From the NCBI GenBank assembly GCA_003963305.1, contig RXJR01000021.1:40001-104000 (forward strand): DNA of 64,000 nt. Direction: 5' to 3'. How positions within the stretch are numbered: position 1 is the first letter of the stretch; the number at the start of each line of letters is the position of its first letter. Made by a program: the position numbers and the translations under genes. Source of the DNA: Candidatus Melainabacteria bacterium (GTDB lineage: Bacteria > Cyanobacteriota > Vampirovibrionia > Obscuribacterales > Obscuribacteraceae). The notes under the pieces were generated by a model, which was not told the origin of the DNA, searched no databases, and worked only from the letters and a program-made list of their open reading frames with translations. Below are positions 62,305 to 64,000 of this stretch, one piece after another.

Positions 62305-64000
62305 ATGTCGCAGGTAGAAACGAAACAAGGGGAGATTACTGTAAACCTACCGGATGGGTCGCAAAAGACCATTCCACAGGGTTCTACAGGAGCAGATCTG
62401 GCCAAATCGATTGCCCAGGGTCTGTTTAAGAAAGCGGTCGGGCTGCAAATCAACGGTGAAACCCGGGACCTCTACACCCCACTCACAGACGGCGACACAG
62501 TCAAGATCCTCAAGGCTGACGATAGTGATTCAGTAGAACTGCTGCGTCACTCGACCGCTCACGTCATGGCACAAGCCGTACAAAAGCTTTTCCCGCAAGC
62601 CAAGATCGCCATTGGACCGACTATTGAAGACGGCTTCTATTACGATTTTGAAATTCCGGGTCATACCCTCTCAACTGATGATCTTTCCAAGATTGAAGCT
62701 GAGATGACTGCTATTGCCAACTCGAATCAAACGATCGAACGATACGCGATTCCTGACGTCGATAAGCAGCTTTCCGAATTCAAGACACAAGGCGAAAAGT
62801 TCAAAGCTGAACTTCTCGAAGAGCACAAAGATCACAATCCAACTCTGTACTTGATGAAAGACAAAGACGGAAAGACGATCTGGAACGACCTGTGTCGCGG
62901 GCCTCACTTGCCCAATACCGGCGTGATCAAGAACTTCAAACTCTTGAAGGTCTCTGGATCTTATTGGCGCGGTGATGAGAAGAAGGATCATCTGCAGCGC
63001 ATTTATGCCACAGCTTTCTGGACTAAAGACGATCTCAATGCTTACTTGCTCCGCCTTGAAGAAGCAGAAAAGCGCGACCACAGAAGATTATCGAAACAAC
63101 TGGATCTTTTCTCGACTCATGAAGAAGTCGGACCAGGTCTCGTCTTCTGGCATCCCAACCTTGCCACCGTGCGCAATACCATTGAGGATTTCTGGAGAGC
63201 AGAGCATCGCAAACGCGGATACGACTTCGTCTATACACCGCACATCGCCAGCGAAGAGCTGTACAAGATAAGCGGTCACCTGGAAAGCTACGGCGAAAAT
63301 ATGTACTCGGCGATGGATATCGACGGTCAGCCTTACCGCGCCAAACCGATGAATTGCCCGGGTCATATCATGATCTACAAGTCCAAGCTGAGAAGCTACC
63401 GAGACCTGCCACTGCGTTTTGCGGAGCTGGGAACGGTATATCGCTACGAGCGTTCAGGTGTGCTGCACGGCATGCTGCGTGTGCGCGGATTTACACAAGA
63501 CGACTCGCACATCTTCTGCACGCCGGATCAATTGGAAAGCGAAATTAACGGCATTCTCGATTTGATCGACACTCTTATGACCACTTTCGGATACACATAC
63601 AAAGCGTATCTGGCCACTCGCCCGGCCGACAGCAAACTGGGCACAGACGAAGAGTGGACTTTCGCGACCAACGCGCTCGAAGCGGCGATGAAAAAACGCA
63701 ACCTCAAGTACGAAGTCGACGAAGGTGGCGGCGCCTTCTACGCACCGAAAATCGACATCAAGTTGTTTGATGCGATTGGACGTGAATGGCAGGGTCCAAC
63801 CGTTCAGGTCGACTTGAATCTGCCTACCCGCTTTGACGTCAACTTCGTTGGAGAGGACGGCAATCGCCACAAAGTAATCATGGTGCACAGAGCTGTTCTA
63901 GGTTCAATGGAGCGCTTCTGCGGCGGCTTGATTGAGCACTACGCCGGAGTCTTCCCTGTGTGGCTGGCGCCTACACAGGTAACTATCTTGCCGATTGCAG
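62305..64000 (+). CDS. thrS: Threonyl-tRNA synthetase, partial (3' end outside)
   Basis: ThrRS charges tRNA-Thr. About 565 codons are visible. Order is normal: TGS domain (ITVNLPDGSQKTIPQGS), editing-site domain with HSTAHVMAQAVQ and the RGPHLPNTG motif, then the class II core: motif 2 (VYRYERSGVLHG), the zinc ligand in MNCPGHIM and TQDDSHIFC, and motif 3 yet to come. ATG 62305 has AAAGGAG a few bases upstream. The reading frame continues past the window. Confidence 0.96.
   Translation, partial: MSQVETKQGEITVNLPDGSQKTIPQGSTGADLAKSIAQGLFKKAVGLQINGETRDLYTPLTDGDTVKILKADDSDSVELLRHSTAHVMAQAVQKLFPQAKIAIGPTIEDGFYYDFEIPGHTLSTDDLSKIEAEMTAIANSNQTIERYAIPDVDKQLSEFKTQGEKFKAELLEEHKDHNPTLYLMKDKDGKTIWNDLCRGPHLPNTGVIKNFKLLKVSGSYWRGDEKKDHLQRIYATAFWTKDDLNAYLLRLEEAEKRDHRRLSKQLDLFSTHEEVGPGLVFWHPNLATVRNTIEDFWRAEHRKRGYDFVYTPHIASEELYKISGHLESYGENMYSAMDIDGQPYRAKPMNCPGHIMIYKSKLRSYRDLPLRFAELGTVYRYERSGVLHGMLRVRGFTQDDSHIFCTPDQLESEINGILDLIDTLMTTFGYTYKAYLATRPADSKLGTDEEWTFATNALEAAMKKRNLKYEVDEGGGAFYAPKIDIKLFDAIGREWQGPTVQVDLNLPTRFDVNFVGEDGNRHKVIMVHRAVLGSMERFCGGLIEHYAGVFPVWLAPTQVTILPIA

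Noticed and set aside
1-64000. CRISPR array, insertion sequence or prophage
   Set aside because: No regular direct repeats with spacers, no transposase or integrase frames and no phage structural genes appear.

Overview
The window is 64 kb of ordinary bacterial chromosome of roughly even base composition, with many GTG and TTG starts. It carries about 46 protein genes, six tRNAs and no rRNA, insertion sequence, integrase or CRISPR array. Gene content points to a diderm-type bacterium with meso-diaminopimelate peptidoglycan: dapF, ftsQ, murJ, a UshA-like nucleotidase, and many signal peptides. My best guess is a non-photosynthetic relative of Cyanobacteria of the Melainabacteria/Vampirovibrionia (Obscuribacterales-like) type. 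That is an inference from style and gene mix; no marker was compared.

Layout. 1-848 is non-coding with a strong RNA-like hairpin. 849-7.9 kb holds secreted and membrane proteins, a translationally coupled pair for UDP-glucuronate and UDP-xylose synthesis, and mazG. 8-17 kb is a cell-wall and division block: dapF-ftsQ on the minus strand, then a D-aminopeptidase, a zinc-ribbon membrane protein, rsmH-ftsL-ftsI and murJ on the plus strand, followed by a convergent PlsC-type acyltransferase. 18.6-27.7 kb is the most unusual part. It holds a 2387-residue protein with YD-type repeats, annexin-like helical repeats, a central membrane-like segment and a papain-like C-terminal domain, followed by a small possible DcrB-fold partner and a Gly/Ala-rich TPR protein.

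28-46 kb is mixed: a coiled-coil membrane protein, a baeRF-family protein, RecQ, a periplasmic 5'-nucleotidase whose start is nested antiparallel to a neighbouring secreted protein, a HAD hydrolase, a TPR lipoprotein-like exported protein, an aldehyde dehydrogenase, a cysteine desulfurase divergent from a FecCD/FecE-type ABC importer, and a Gln/Arg-rich protein. 46.3-48 kb is a 1.1 kb gap followed by a compact array of six tRNAs (Gln, His, Leu, Trp, Ser, Phe), several of them structurally odd. 48-52 kb carries a giant two-part CPBP protease, DgkA and YbeY.

52.8-64 kb is a translation block: rimP-nusA-ylxR-infB-rbfA-truB, a CPBP protease, a tailed HU protein on the other strand, mnmE, a small unknown gene, and thrS, which runs off the end. 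ylxR is clearly present by its protein sequence but has no ATG, GTG or TTG start. The strongest leads are the giant-protein locus, the ylxR start, the odd tRNA array, the nested divergent signal peptides and a candidate small RNA near 39.1 kb.
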